DNA of 34,845 nucleotides from Butyrivibrio sp. (GCF_017635265.1 NZ_JAGBLU010000027.1:1-34845), one strand, 5' to 3'. Counted from the stretch's first letter, positions 15,747 through 23,554 are shown. Notes: generated by a model not told the origin, from the sequence alone. A program made the numbers and translations.

Positions 15747-18020
15747 CTTATTTGCTTTAACCAATTGTGTATAAAAATATGCAAGAGGTAAGAACCCTTG
15801 AGCAAACGCCTTTGGAGCTCCCACTCCGACTATCACGCTGTCTTCAATAATCTTTTTTTGTCCCAGACTAAAGCCTGATGATGCCATGTGCTTTCTAAAA
15901 GTTTTTATCCCTTTTTCAAGATACTCATCATTTCCGGTAAGCTCGTAAGCTATTGCCATAGCTTCCAGCAAAAGAGGATTGTTTCCGTTTCTTGATAAGC
16001 TCGGTAGTTCTTTGTAATAGAAAAGTCCATAGGGAGTCATCTGATTTTCAACAAGATCGTCAATGGCACCTATAATCATCTTTTTTAGCTCATCAGAAGG
16101 AAATACCCTGTAATATCTCATAAGCGAACCTACAGCCACCGAAATCATAAATCCAACACGTATTGTTGTATTATCCGTATATGGTGCAAGCCAGTGACCG
16201 TATTTATCATTCCAGCTCTCAAACTGTGAGACAATCCAACTGCACTTTTTTGTCCACTTTGCATCACCTGTCTCAAGGAAAAGCGCCGTAAGACTTCTCA
16301 AGGCCCAGCCTGTCTCTCTTGCGTTTGCCTCTCCGGGAGTTTTAAACATAGGTGTATCAAGCAGTTTCAGAACATTATCGCCAATTCCAAGGGCAGTTTC
16401 CAAAGCTCTCTCATCACCACTAAAATGATAGTAGTCCAAAAGCCCTTCTACCCACTCATGACTGCAGGCAAGTACGCCTGCACAGCCATTTCCATCCTTA
16501 GAACCACCGGTGTGACCGTTTATATGTTCCCACTGGCCTCCTATCTGAAGCTCATCTTTACTGTAATGACAAACATCCACATCCATCCAGTGCATAGCTG
16601 CCACATTGGCATAATCAAGAAATCTTCGTATACCACTTCTGGCATACATCATGTACATGGCGTGAGGGTAGTCGTACTCGTTATTGGTCCAGACAAGTCT
16701 TCCACCGCCTCTGCCCTGACTTGTATATCCGGGGTCCGGTCCATCGCCCCAGTTTAGCATTCCGTAACATCTCACATGATTGTCAGCTTTATCAATAAGC
16801 GATATCTCATAGTCATCAACCTTTTTATCTTCAGGTAAAAAAATATCCGGCATAACACCTGCTTTTTCAAAAACTTCAGGGGATATAATTCCAACATCAG
16901 GCATCTGATAAATAAGGCTCCTGTTATTTATCTCATAGGTATCAAGGTCTGCGCTGTGAAAATGAAGTAAAAATTTCTGTTCTCTTGCCATTCCGGAACT
17001 GAAGATTACAGGTTCACTCTTTGATTCCTTTTCCATTTCATTCTGATCAGGAATAAGAAAAACACTAATTCCATCTCTTCCTGCCTTTACTGCCTTTGGA
17101 TAGTTTTGCTGCGCCTGATATACTGTTGCACAGATTCCCACTCCTGACGAAAAATTCGTCCGATCAGCAAAAAATGTTCCGTAAAAGACTTCCGCAAAGT
17201 GCTCATTTGCTTCCTTTTCAAGCATTTCAGCAGTTATTTTTAAAGATACATCACTGCCATCATCACTACTTGTAAAGTTTGTTCTGTAATTGGATTTTGC
17301 GACCATAGTTCTGATTTTGTCATTTTTATCATCGGAAGATGTCTTTATCTCAAATAAAAGAGAATCCGGCTTAAAATCAGCATCTGTACAGTTAAACAGT
17401 CTGACTGCACACTCTATCCACGGCTTACCTGCAGTGACATATATTCTAAATGTAAATCTAATACCTTCGCCTGTAAGCTTATTCTTTTCTTCGATAAATC
17501 TGCCATCAGCCTCCAGGCAGGAGAAAATTTCACTTTTTTCGACTACTCTGAACCTGTCAAAGATGGTTTCATATTTTTCCCCATATGCACTTAAAACAGG
17601 ACCTGAAAATTCGTCTTTTGCATACTTTCGGCCCTCATATGTCAATTCTTCAAATACATTCTTAGTGTTATTTTTTACCTTAAAGCTAAGATTCCCGTTA
17701 GAGACACAAATGCAGTCGCCATCCTCACTTATCGTGACATTTTCATTTATATCCGCTTTTTTTCCCGAAAACTCAAGCTCAAAGTCCTTGTCTGCGTTAC
17801 CCGGAAGATTGGCAAGAAATCTGGCAAAAACATACCGTATACTGCCATCATTCCATTTGGAAGTAATCTTAAACTGCGAAGGCATCGCTTTCTCACCATC
17901 CATTATGCATATGGATTCAAACTCAGAGGCAGTAACTTCCCCCTTTGCAAAAGGAATACCAATGCCGCATAACTCACTGTTTCTGTCATCTTTATAGAGC
18001 TTGTCGAAATGGATTTTCAT
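15732..18020 (-). CDS. PcRGLX/YetA-like putative polysaccharide lyase
   Basis: The 762-residue protein resembles the YetA/PcRGLX group (exo-rhamnogalacturonan lyase type, PL26-like). The N-terminal RIFT-barrel part has GIGIPFAKGEV and SKWNDGSIRYVFARFLANLP, a pattern I know from that family. The C-terminal third is an alpha/alpha barrel with HINGHTGGSKDG, ACSHEWVEGLLDYYHFSG and EANARETGWALRSL. No signal peptide is seen, so it should act inside the cell on imported oligosaccharides, as other rumen Butyrivibrio enzymes do. The start has GGAGG seven bases upstream. Substrate and clan are inferred from memory; a specific activity is not proven. It lies upstream of the EAL gene and downstream of a GH13 gene. 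Confidence 0.7.
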   Translation of the reverse strand: MKIHFDKLYKDDRNSELCGIGIPFAKGEVTASEFESICIMDGEKAMPSQFKITSKWNDGSIRYVFARFLANLPGNADKDFELEFSGKKADINENVTISEDGDCICVSNGNLSFKVKNNTKNVFEELTYEGRKYAKDEFSGPVLSAYGEKYETIFDRFRVVEKSEIFSCLEADGRFIEEKNKLTGEGIRFTFRIYVTAGKPWIECAVRLFNCTDADFKPDSLLFEIKTSSDDKNDKIRTMVAKSNYRTNFTSSDDGSDVSLKITAEMLEKEANEHFAEVFYGTFFADRTNFSSGVGICATVYQAQQNYPKAVKAGRDGISVFLIPDQNEMEKESKSEPVIFSSGMAREQKFLLHFHSADLDTYEINNRSLIYQMPDVGIISPEVFEKAGVMPDIFLPEDKKVDDYEISLIDKADNHVRCYGMLNWGDGPDPGYTSQGRGGGRLVWTNNEYDYPHAMYMMYARSGIRRFLDYANVAAMHWMDVDVCHYSKDELQIGGQWEHINGHTGGSKDGNGCAGVLACSHEWVEGLLDYYHFSGDERALETALGIGDNVLKLLDTPMFKTPGEANARETGWALRSLTALFLETGDAKWTKKCSWIVSQFESWNDKYGHWLAPYTDNTTIRVGFMISVAVGSLMRYYRVFPSDELKKMIIGAIDDLVENQMTPYGLFYYKELPSLSRNGNNPLLLEAMAIAYELTGNDEYLEKGIKTFRKHMASSGFSLGQKKIIEDSVIVGVGAPKAFAQGFLPLAYFYTQLVKANKLLSQ

Positions 18021-18086
18021 ATAGCAACATACCTCCAGGAAATTTTTAGTAGATTAGTATAATACGATTCTACCTTATAATTTCTC

Positions 18087-18129
18087 TTAAAAAGTATTTT
18101 CTTATGTGCCATGCCGATTCAAAATACTT
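18087..18129 (-). terminator. Probable terminator after the GH13 gene
   Basis: On the – strand AAGTATTTT and AAAATACTT pair across a 20-nt loop, followed by TTTTAA. The stem is A/T rich, so the call is weak, but the position, 20 nt after the GH13 stop, fits. DNA from 18021 to 18086 leads to the lyase gene and has GTATTATAC as a possible -10. Confidence 0.45.
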
Positions 18130-18148
18130 ATCATTTGCCAAATACATT

Positions 18149-19453
18149 TCAGACCTGAATCAAATAACCTGTATATGGAGGGATATCAAGTCCGCCGCCA
18201 AAATCAATGTCAGCGCCCGTAATCAGATCTTTTCCCCTGCCGGCTCTTGCATTAAAGTCCGCGTGAAATCCATTTTCATCGGCATTTATCACCACTATCA
18301 CCCTATCCCCATCAGCTTCTCTCTCAAATATGCACTGTCTGTTAGTCAAAAGAAGTGACGCAAAGCCTCCGTAGCTTAGTGCCTTTGAACCGTTTCTTGC
18401 CTTACAAAGAGAGGATACGGTATCTGTAAGTTCATTCCATTTTGGCTCATCAAAACAAGGTCGTAGTGCCGGATCTCCCTGAGATTTGTCTGCTTTTTCA
18501 CCCCATTCACTGCCATAGTAGATTGTGGGAATACCGGGTATTCCAAACATAAGTATATAAATAAGCTTTAAATGCTCCGGCTTTGAAAGAATGCTGGCGA
18601 TTCTGCTTACATCATGATTATCGACAAAGGATAACAGGTGCTTTTCTTTATAGAGAGTCCAATTCTCCGGGCCAAACTGACGCAAAAGTGAATGAACTAT
18701 TTCAAACATGTTCATACTGTTAAAAGATGAATACATTCCCTTGTAGCACTCGTAGTTTGTTGCGGAATGGCAAAGTTCATCGGACATGATACGGTTATAA
18801 TCGCCGCCTATCATCTCCCCCATCAAAAAGAAATCTTCTTTCCAGCCTGAAGTTTTTTGCCTTAAGCTTCTTAAAAAATCCGTATCGACGCAGTACGCCA
18901 CATCAAGCCTGAGTCCATCTATTCCGAACTCATCTATCCAGTATTTAACACTTTCAAAAAGATAATCTGTAACTGCAGGATTTTTTAAATTAAGCTTTAC
19001 AAGGTCATAATTGCCTTCCCATCCTTCATACCAAAAACCGTCATTATAATTACTGTTCCCGTCAAAGCTGATATTAAACCAATCTTTGTAGGGTGAATCC
19101 CACTTTTTTTGACGTACATCTTCAAATCCAAAAAAGCCTCTTCCGGCATGATTAAACACGCCGTCCAGTACGATCTTTATTTTTTCCTTATGCAGTGCTT
19201 TGCAAACCTTTTTAAAATCAGCATTTGTTCCCAGGCGAGAGTCTATTTTTTTATAATCTCGTGTGTTGTATCCATGGGTATCCGACTCAAATAGCGGGTT
19301 AAAAATAACCGCTCCAACCCCAAGTTTTTTAAGGTGCGGAATCCAATCAATCACTTTGAGTATTCTGTGCTGAAGTACCCCGTCATTTTCAAAAGGCGCT
19401 CCGCAAAATCCCAATGGATAAATCTGATAAAAAGAAGTTTCATAAGCCCACAT
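18149..19453 (-). CDS. Intracellular GH13 alpha-amylase-family glycosidase
   Basis: The 434-residue protein has the four GH13 regions in order: DGVFNHAGRG (I), GIDGLRLDVAYC (II, nucleophile Asp), FFLMGEMIGGD (III, acid/base Glu) and LLSFVDNHDVSRI (IV, third Asp). IPTIYYGSEWGEKADKSQGD and a small C-terminal beta domain follow. Without a signal peptide and without the N-terminal domain of neopullulanases, it is a short cytoplasmic maltodextrin-acting enzyme; the exact specificity is open. GGAGG of its ribosome binding site is formed by the last codons (AGG AGG TAA) of the PAP2 gene upstream, so the two genes are translationally linked. Confidence 0.9.
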   Translation of the reverse strand: MWAYETSFYQIYPLGFCGAPFENDGVLQHRILKVIDWIPHLKKLGVGAVIFNPLFESDTHGYNTRDYKKIDSRLGTNADFKKVCKALHKEKIKIVLDGVFNHAGRGFFGFEDVRQKKWDSPYKDWFNISFDGNSNYNDGFWYEGWEGNYDLVKLNLKNPAVTDYLFESVKYWIDEFGIDGLRLDVAYCVDTDFLRSLRQKTSGWKEDFFLMGEMIGGDYNRIMSDELCHSATNYECYKGMYSSFNSMNMFEIVHSLLRQFGPENWTLYKEKHLLSFVDNHDVSRIASILSKPEHLKLIYILMFGIPGIPTIYYGSEWGEKADKSQGDPALRPCFDEPKWNELTDTVSSLCKARNGSKALSYGGFASLLLTNRQCIFEREADGDRVIVVINADENGFHADFNARAGRGKDLITGADIDFGGGLDIPPYTGYLIQV

Positions 19454-19456
19454 ATT

Positions 19457-20416
19457 TTACCTCCTTACCTCACCAAAAGCCTTCAGTAATTTTTTTTCAA
19501 ATCTAAATACATACGGGTATAATCCAATAGCCGCAAAAGAAACAAAGAAATACCTGATGCTTCTTACAACTCCGGACATAAATACTCCGGAGTTTAAGAA
19601 ATCCTTATCAAACGGAAGCTTCAAAAGTGTATTTATGGCAAAATATACTACAACACCACCAATAATCCTCGTCACACAAAACAGCGGATTTTTTGTATTT
19701 TCAAAATTGATATATTTCTTTTCAAATAATAAGGAAACAAAAAATCCTCCCATAAGTCCCAAGGAAGTGAAATAATCTGAAGTTTTACAGTAAAATAAAC
19801 CCAGACAGGAAAATACAAATATTACAAGATATACGATCCAATGTCTGTTTTCATCTACTTTATTTAAAGCAACCGGAACTATAAAGATTATGGCAAGTCC
19901 CAAGAGCCAGCCGCACAAAACATCTGTAGGATAATGAACCCCAACCGAAACTCTTGAAAATCCTACAAGTAGCGGTATTATAAACCCCGCCACCGTTAAA
20001 ATCTTATTCTTTTTATACCTTGCTATTGAACCGTAAGCTGTAACCGAGTTTGTAGAATGTCCGCTGGGAAAAGAAAATCCCTGAGCAGCTATATCGTAAA
20101 TATCAGCATTCTTTTCCACAGGTCTGAAGCACTTAATTGCTTCATGATCAAAATAAGGCCTTCTTCTCCAGAATATATTCTTAATAAGCGGATTAAATAC
20201 AAGTCCAACCATTACGTTTATTCCCACGTAAGAACCATATTTTTTGTCATAACACCAAAACAAAAATCCCAATATCGCAATAAGTATCATCTCTTCCCCA
20301 AAAGCTGAAAACATTGATATAATCCCTATACTCTTCTCTCCCAAAACGCTTTGAAGCCACTCCATAACAGCCACTTCAAAATCAAAATAAAATGTTTTTC
20401 CTACTACTGCTCCCAT
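19457..20416 (-). CDS. PAP2-family membrane phosphatase (first)
   Basis: The 319-residue integral membrane protein has the three PAP2 phosphatase motifs: KNIFWRRRP (K-x6-RP), FPSGHS (PSGH) and SRVSVGVHYPTD (SR-x5-H-x3-D). They sit between hydrophobic helices, with about eight in all; the last third is an extra helical region of unknown role. Family members remove phosphate from lipid phosphates such as phosphatidate or undecaprenyl pyrophosphate. Its neighbours are a GH13 enzyme downstream and the repeat island upstream. The start has AGAGGAT before the ATG. Confidence 0.9.
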   Translation of the reverse strand: MGAVVGKTFYFDFEVAVMEWLQSVLGEKSIGIISMFSAFGEEMILIAILGFLFWCYDKKYGSYVGINVMVGLVFNPLIKNIFWRRRPYFDHEAIKCFRPVEKNADIYDIAAQGFSFPSGHSTNSVTAYGSIARYKKNKILTVAGFIIPLLVGFSRVSVGVHYPTDVLCGWLLGLAIIFIVPVALNKVDENRHWIVYLVIFVFSCLGLFYCKTSDYFTSLGLMGGFFVSLLFEKKYINFENTKNPLFCVTRIIGGVVVYFAINTLLKLPFDKDFLNSGVFMSGVVRSIRYFFVSFAAIGLYPYVFRFEKKLLKAFGEVRR

Positions 20417-20472
20417 TACAATCCTCTTTCATACATAAATTAAGCCGGCCGGGCATAATTGTCACTTAAATC
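20417..20472. other. Spacer between PAP2 and the repeat island
   Basis: I see no gene. There is a short GC-rich palindrome (CCGGCCGG) near 20446. Confidence 0.3.
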
Positions 20473-20618
20473 ATGCATTCTTGAATCAACAATTCAAGAA
20501 TGCATCAACCAAGCCAATTTGAATCGACTTCGTCGATGAGGCTTGGTTGACTCTTTACTCATATTCTCACGAAATCCGCAGTATATGCGGATTTCTGATA
20601 TTTAGTTCAAGATGTCAT
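20473..20618 (+). repeat. Three-hairpin repeat, copy A
   Basis: Hairpin 1 is a 14-bp stem (20473–20486 with 20492–20505, ATGCATTCTTGAAT). Hairpin 2 is an 11-bp stem (TCAACCAAGCC, 20505–20515 with 20540–20550) enclosing a small TCGAC/GTCGA hairpin. Hairpin 3 is a 10-bp stem (GAAATCCGCA, 20571–20580 with 20586–20595). A conserved tail ends in GATGTCAT. Two more full copies follow after the tRNA gene. Confidence 0.9.
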
Positions 20619-20777
20619 CTTTTCATGCATCCTCATCGCAATGCCGGAGGTGCCACTCAAATAGTAACAATGCGACCGCTACTTATATCTTAACACAAAT
20701 GCATATTCGGTGTTTGGATAACTTATGTTTGAGCAAGCATAAACTTCGAATTTTATGGAATTTTTTTTAAAATTATG
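20619..20777. other. AT-rich spacer upstream of the tRNA promoter
   Basis: No gene. A loose inverted repeat TTATGTTTG/CAAGCATAA occurs near 20727–20746, followed by a T-rich run before the tRNA promoter. Confidence 0.3.
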
Positions 20778-20807
20778 TTGACAACTAATGCTCCTCTGGA
20801 GTATATT
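20778..20807 (+). promoter_or_regulatory. Strong promoter for tRNA-Met
   Basis: Consensus TTGACA at 20778–20783, then TATATT at 20802–20807 with an 18-nt spacer. The tRNA begins 41 nt after the -10 box. Confidence 0.8.
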
Positions 20808-20848
20808 ATACAAGTCGGCTGCGACAGACAGTTCGATAGAAACCTTAT

Positions 20849-20922
20849 GGCGAGATAGCTCAGTTGGCTAGAGCACGCGGTTCATACCCGCGGTGTCGAG
20901 GGTTCGAATCCCCCTCTCGCTA
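20849..20922 (+). tRNA. tRNA-Met (anticodon CAT)
   Basis: A complete cloverleaf: acceptor GGCGAGA/TCTCGCT with G·T at the first pair, D arm GCTC/GAGC, anticodon stem CGCGG/CCGCG enclosing TTCATAC, T arm GAGGG/CCCCC with a G·A-type irregularity at its end and the TTCGAAT loop, discriminator A. CCA is not encoded. The mismatch-type first pair and stem fit elongator tRNA-Met, but a CAT tRNA modified to lysidine and reading Ile AUA cannot be excluded by eye. It is the only RNA gene found, in the middle of the repeat island. Confidence 0.95.
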
Positions 20923-20930
20923 CTAATAAT

Positions 20931-20971
20931 AACTCTGAAATGCAGATAATTACTGCGTTTCGGAGTTTTTT
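20931..20971 (+). terminator. Intrinsic terminator of the tRNA transcript
   Basis: AACTCTGAAATGCAG pairs with CTGCGTTTCGGAGTT (two mismatches) around a seven-base loop, ending in six T. It lies eight bases after the tRNA. Confidence 0.9.
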
Positions 20972-21011
20972 GTTTTAAGTCAAAAGCAATGTCTTAAAAA
21001 TGTCTTAACCT

Positions 21012-21156
21012 ATGCATTCTTGAATCTACAATTCAAGAATGCATCAACCAAGCCATTTTAAATCAACTTTGTCAATGAGGCTTGGTTGACTCTTGACTCA
21101 TATCCCACGAAATCCGCAGTTTATGCGGATTTCTGAGATTTAGTTCAAGATGTCAT
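21012..21156 (+). repeat. Three-hairpin repeat, copy B
   Basis: Same order as copy A. Hairpin 1 and hairpin 3 stems are intact. In hairpin 2 the outer stem is intact but the inner TCGAC/GTCGA has become TCAAC/GTCAA, losing two pairs. The tail ends GATGTCAT, and copy C starts within it. Confidence 0.9.
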
Positions 21157-21300
21157 ACATGCTTAAATTAAAAATTTAAGCATGTATCAACCAAGCCATT
21201 TTAAATCGACTTCGTCGATGAGACTTGGTTGACTCTTCACTCATATTCTCACGAAATCCGCTGTATATGCGGATTTCTGATATTTAGTTCAAGATGTCAT
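21155..21300 (+). repeat. Three-hairpin repeat, copy C, with a different but still paired stem 1
   Basis: Hairpin 1 has an unrelated sequence (ATACATGCTTAAATT, 21155–21169) that still pairs perfectly with 21173–21187 (15 bp, loop of three). Hairpin 2 keeps most of its outer stem, one pair lost, and its inner TCGAC/GTCGA. Hairpin 3 is GAAATCCGC/GCGGATTTC. The tail is identical to that of copy A. B and C are in tandem. Confidence 0.9.
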
Positions 21301-21327
21301 ACTATAGAAAGGGGTTATACCCTGCTT

Positions 21328-21720
21328 TTTACCCAATGTTCCGGCCAGCCATTGGGTAATTCGACAATTCTCCACATATTTACCCAAGCTTACTCAATAT
21401 TCATTGGTAAATAACTGTTTTTTGCTTTCTTTACCCATGGCATTCCTTTTTCAAGAGCATCGCGGGTAAAAAGAACAAAATGCAGGTTTTTACCCATGAG
21501 TTAGTGAATGATTTGGGTAAAGGAATAAAAAGAGTTATTTTTACCCGAGAATTATTAAAAAGCTTGGGCAAATATGAAAAAAATAATAGATTTACCCAAT
21601 GAATGTTTTGATAACTCGGGTAAAAGTCAGAGAAAATTAAATATTGCCCATGGGCACTATGAAAATACGGGCAAAAGGTCAGAAAATTAAAAAATTACCC
21701 GGAGGTAGAAAAGTGTCCGT
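21328..21720. repeat. 51-nt periodic array of paired TTTACCC/GGGTAAA motifs
   Basis: Eight TTTACCC-like motifs start at 21328, 21379, 21430, 21489, 21540, 21591, 21643 and 21694, spaced 51, 51, 59, 51, 51, 52 and 51 nt. Each of the first seven is followed 26–27 nt later (34 in unit 3) by its complement GGGTAAA. Unit 7 reads TTGCCC…GGGCAA, a matched change in both arms. The DNA between the motifs has diverged. On the – strand one frame is open for about 85 codons (about 21694 to 21433) and reads as 17-residue repeats with LP and WVK/RVK at fixed places, but is broken by a stop and a one-base shift further on. It may be a decayed repeat protein or a hairpin array. Confidence 0.75.
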
Positions 21721-21760
21721 CACAACTGTTCCTAGATTCGGAACCTGAGGCAGAAAAAAA

Positions 21761-21939
21761 GCCACACCGCAGGTGCTTGCCCTTTACTGGTTCTGATGGA
21801 AACGCTACAATGCTGTGTCAGACGGTGTGCGAAAATCTACTGTTCCAATCATCCTCGCCGTCGGCAAGATGGCTGCTGCGCTTCCATCAGGTTCAGTCAA
21901 GGGTGGCGTACGCAACCGATTCACTTACAACCATACAAA
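21761..21939 (+). repeat. Nested-hairpin repeat, copy 1
   Basis: A ~180-nt element repeated at 22848–23028 in the same orientation with roughly 85% identity by eye. Its two halves pair: CCCTT-ACTG…CTGATGGAA around 21780–21803 with the complementary stretch ending near 21904, and inside it GACGGTG with CGCCGTC. A short open frame with an ATG inside is not conserved at protein level between the copies. Confidence 0.85.
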
Positions 21940-22034
21940 GTTTGAATTCTTTTGCTTATAATAATACTTTCGCACATATAAAGGGATAGTATTTTGACGT
22001 AAGCTAAATGCTTCATTTGCATTTCGCTTTTTGA
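21940..22034. other. Spacer with a 17-nt motif repeated in inverse orientation
   Basis: AGTATTTTGACGTAAGC (21988–22004) recurs as its exact complement at 23055–23071, after the second nested-hairpin copy. The two copies therefore frame the membrane-protein gene and the inverted repeat. Confidence 0.6.
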
Positions 22035-22514
22035 TCATCCTACCTTCTTAAGTACCATATCATTTGACCATGTATAACTCTCTGTGTTTGATCTTCTTCC
22101 AAGATAACGTTTGGTCGTGAAAAGTACAAACTGAACAATTCCACAGATCAAAAGCTCTATCGCCGAAAACGCAAGAGCAAAGCCCTGTTCTTCAACGCAA
22201 AGCTCTCTGATCATCCCAATCACAACGATAGCTATAGATAATGATGATAGTGAAAAAAGAATATTCACTTTAACTCTGCTTACTGCAGAGAGAGTTGACA
22301 TAATGCATAGGAACACGAGCATACTTCCATTTAAAGCAAGAGCACTTCCGTGAATAAAAGCATCTATCATTATATTTGTAATAAATATATCCCTGCTAAA
22401 GCTAATTACACCTGCCACAAGCATAGCCATTCCAAATATCAGTTCTGCAAGACCAAGCATCATAAATGCTAAAGTTATATCGTTAATTTCCCTCATACGA
22501 ACAATCTTCTTCAT
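22035..22514 (-). CDS. Small four-helix membrane protein, unknown
   Basis: A 159-residue protein with four hydrophobic stretches (about residues 14–38, 48–72, 80–102 and 112–134) and short charged ends; the C-terminus is rich in polar residues (RRSNTESYTWSND). I do not recognise the family; the general size resembles small DUF membrane proteins of Clostridia. The start has GGGAGG upstream. It is the only gene between 20416 and 23084 and is bracketed by two copies of the nested-hairpin element, so it may be cargo of a mobile or rearranging segment. The function is unknown. Confidence 0.65.
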   Translation of the reverse strand: MKKIVRMREINDITLAFMMLGLAELIFGMAMLVAGVISFSRDIFITNIMIDAFIHGSALALNGSMLVFLCIMSTLSAVSRVKVNILFSLSSLSIAIVVIGMIRELCVEEQGFALAFSAIELLICGIVQFVLFTTKRYLGRRSNTESYTWSNDMVLKKVG

Positions 22515-22685
22515 ACAAACCTCCCGTTTTCTTCTGTTTTTGGTTCCGATATTTTATACGAACCAAAATAAGAAAAGTCAAAAAATCTATATTTAGTATA
22601 GTCGGGATATCGTACGAAAACGATTAAGAAAGTATAAATTATAGTAAATATTTAATAATAAATCTTAAGCAAAATACTATATCTA
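22515..22685. other. Upstream region of the membrane-protein gene
   Basis: AT-rich DNA with no gene. It should hold the promoter of the leftward membrane-protein gene, but no convincing -35/-10 pair was found. Confidence 0.3.
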
Positions 22686-22845
22686 GTGTGGCTGTTTTTA
22701 TATTTCTCGACTATATTGCTTAGATATAATTTGCAATCTACAAGGCGGAAGATGGAGTCGATGGGCGTCCATCGACGACTGATGACAACGCAGTAGATTC
22801 AAATTATAGCAAGCATATAGTCGAGTTAATATAAAACAGCTACAC
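22686..22845. repeat. 160-nt MITE-like inverted repeat
   Basis: The arms 22686–22741 and 22793–22845 are about 55 nt each and nearly complementary (GTGTGGCTGTTTTTATAT…, CTCGACTATAT, TATAATTTG, AATCTAC). The 51-nt centre carries its own hairpin GTCGATGG/CCATCGAC. There is no coding capacity. Its right end abuts the start of the second nested-hairpin copy within two bases. Confidence 0.85.
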
Positions 22846-22847
22846 CA

Positions 22848-23028
22848 GCCACACCGCTAGGTGCTTGCCCTTTACGGGTTCTGATGGAAACGCTAAAATG
22901 CGGTACCCGACGGTGAGTGAAAATTCACTGTTCCCATCATCCTCACCGTCGGCAAGATGGCTACTGTGTTTCCATCAGGTTCAGTCAAGAGTGGCGTACG
23001 CAGCCAATCCACTTACGTACATACAAAA
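22848..23028 (+). repeat. Nested-hairpin repeat, copy 2
   Basis: Direct repeat of 21761–21939. The inner stem is longer here (CCGACGGTGAG with CTCACCGTCGG) and the outer stem GATGGAAAC/GTTTCCATC is perfect, although the sequence differs from copy 1 at many points. Confidence 0.85.
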
Positions 23029-23083
23029 AGAGAGCATTCTGTCCGAAGCTAAATGCTTACGTCAAAATACTCTCCTAAGTCTT

Positions 23084-23554
23084 TTACAGCAACGTCTCTG
23101 CTCTGTGTTCTATATTCTGTCTAAAATTGATAACGTCATGATCATACTCTTCATCCATATATGATGAATGAAGCAAAAAGTCTGCTGTAGCTTTATTGTT
23201 AGCAAAAGGAATATCATAAACCTGCGCAATCCTCATAAGCGCCTTAACGTCGGGATCGTGAGGAGCAGCAGTTAAAGGATCAGAGAAAAAGATTACGAAG
23301 TCCACTTTTCCTTCTACAATTTTGGCTCCAATCTGCTGGTCTCCGCCAAGTGGACCTGAATTGTAGCCCCTTACAGGAAGTCCTGTTGCATCTGTTATCA
23401 TACGAGCCGTAGTTCCTGTACCGCACAAAAAGTGCTTATTCAGTATTTCAGCATTATCCTTGCACCATTTTATAAGTTCAGCCTTTTTTCCATCATGTGC
23501 AATAAGTGCTATGTTTTTTTGCTTTTTAATAGTCAGAGTAATTGTTTCTGCCAT
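23084..23554 (-). CDS. mgsA: Methylglyoxal synthase
   Basis: MgsA converts dihydroxyacetone phosphate to methylglyoxal and phosphate, a bypass of lower glycolysis used when sugar phosphates pile up. The 156-residue protein has NIALIAHDGKK, the phosphate loop CGTGTTARMI, GPLGGDQQIGA with the catalytic Asp, and FFSDPLTAAPHDPDVKAL with the His and Asp that complete the active site. The fold is a hexamer-forming Rossmann-like domain. The start has GGAGGG seven bases upstream. It is a single gene; its 3' end is next to the repeat island. Confidence 0.97.
   Translation of the reverse strand: MAETITLTIKKQKNIALIAHDGKKAELIKWCKDNAEILNKHFLCGTGTTARMITDATGLPVRGYNSGPLGGDQQIGAKIVEGKVDFVIFFSDPLTAAPHDPDVKALMRIAQVYDIPFANNKATADFLLHSSYMDEEYDHDVINFRQNIEHRAETLL

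Noticed and set aside
17290-17997. 235-codon + strand frame antisense to the lyase-like gene
   Set aside because: Shadow of the – strand gene, which has clear domain motifs; the antisense frame has no ribosome binding site and no recognisable family.
21328-21720. CRISPR array
   Set aside because: The period is regular, but the constant part is two 7-nt arms and not a 25–37-nt repeat; the rest of each unit is diverged rather than unique spacer between identical repeats, and no cas gene is present.
21777-21989. Short + strand frames inside the nested-hairpin repeats (also 22865–23164), both starting MPFTGSDGNA
   Set aside because: The two copies differ by many amino acid changes and by frame after the element; changes follow stem pairing rather than codon position, and there is no ribosome binding site.
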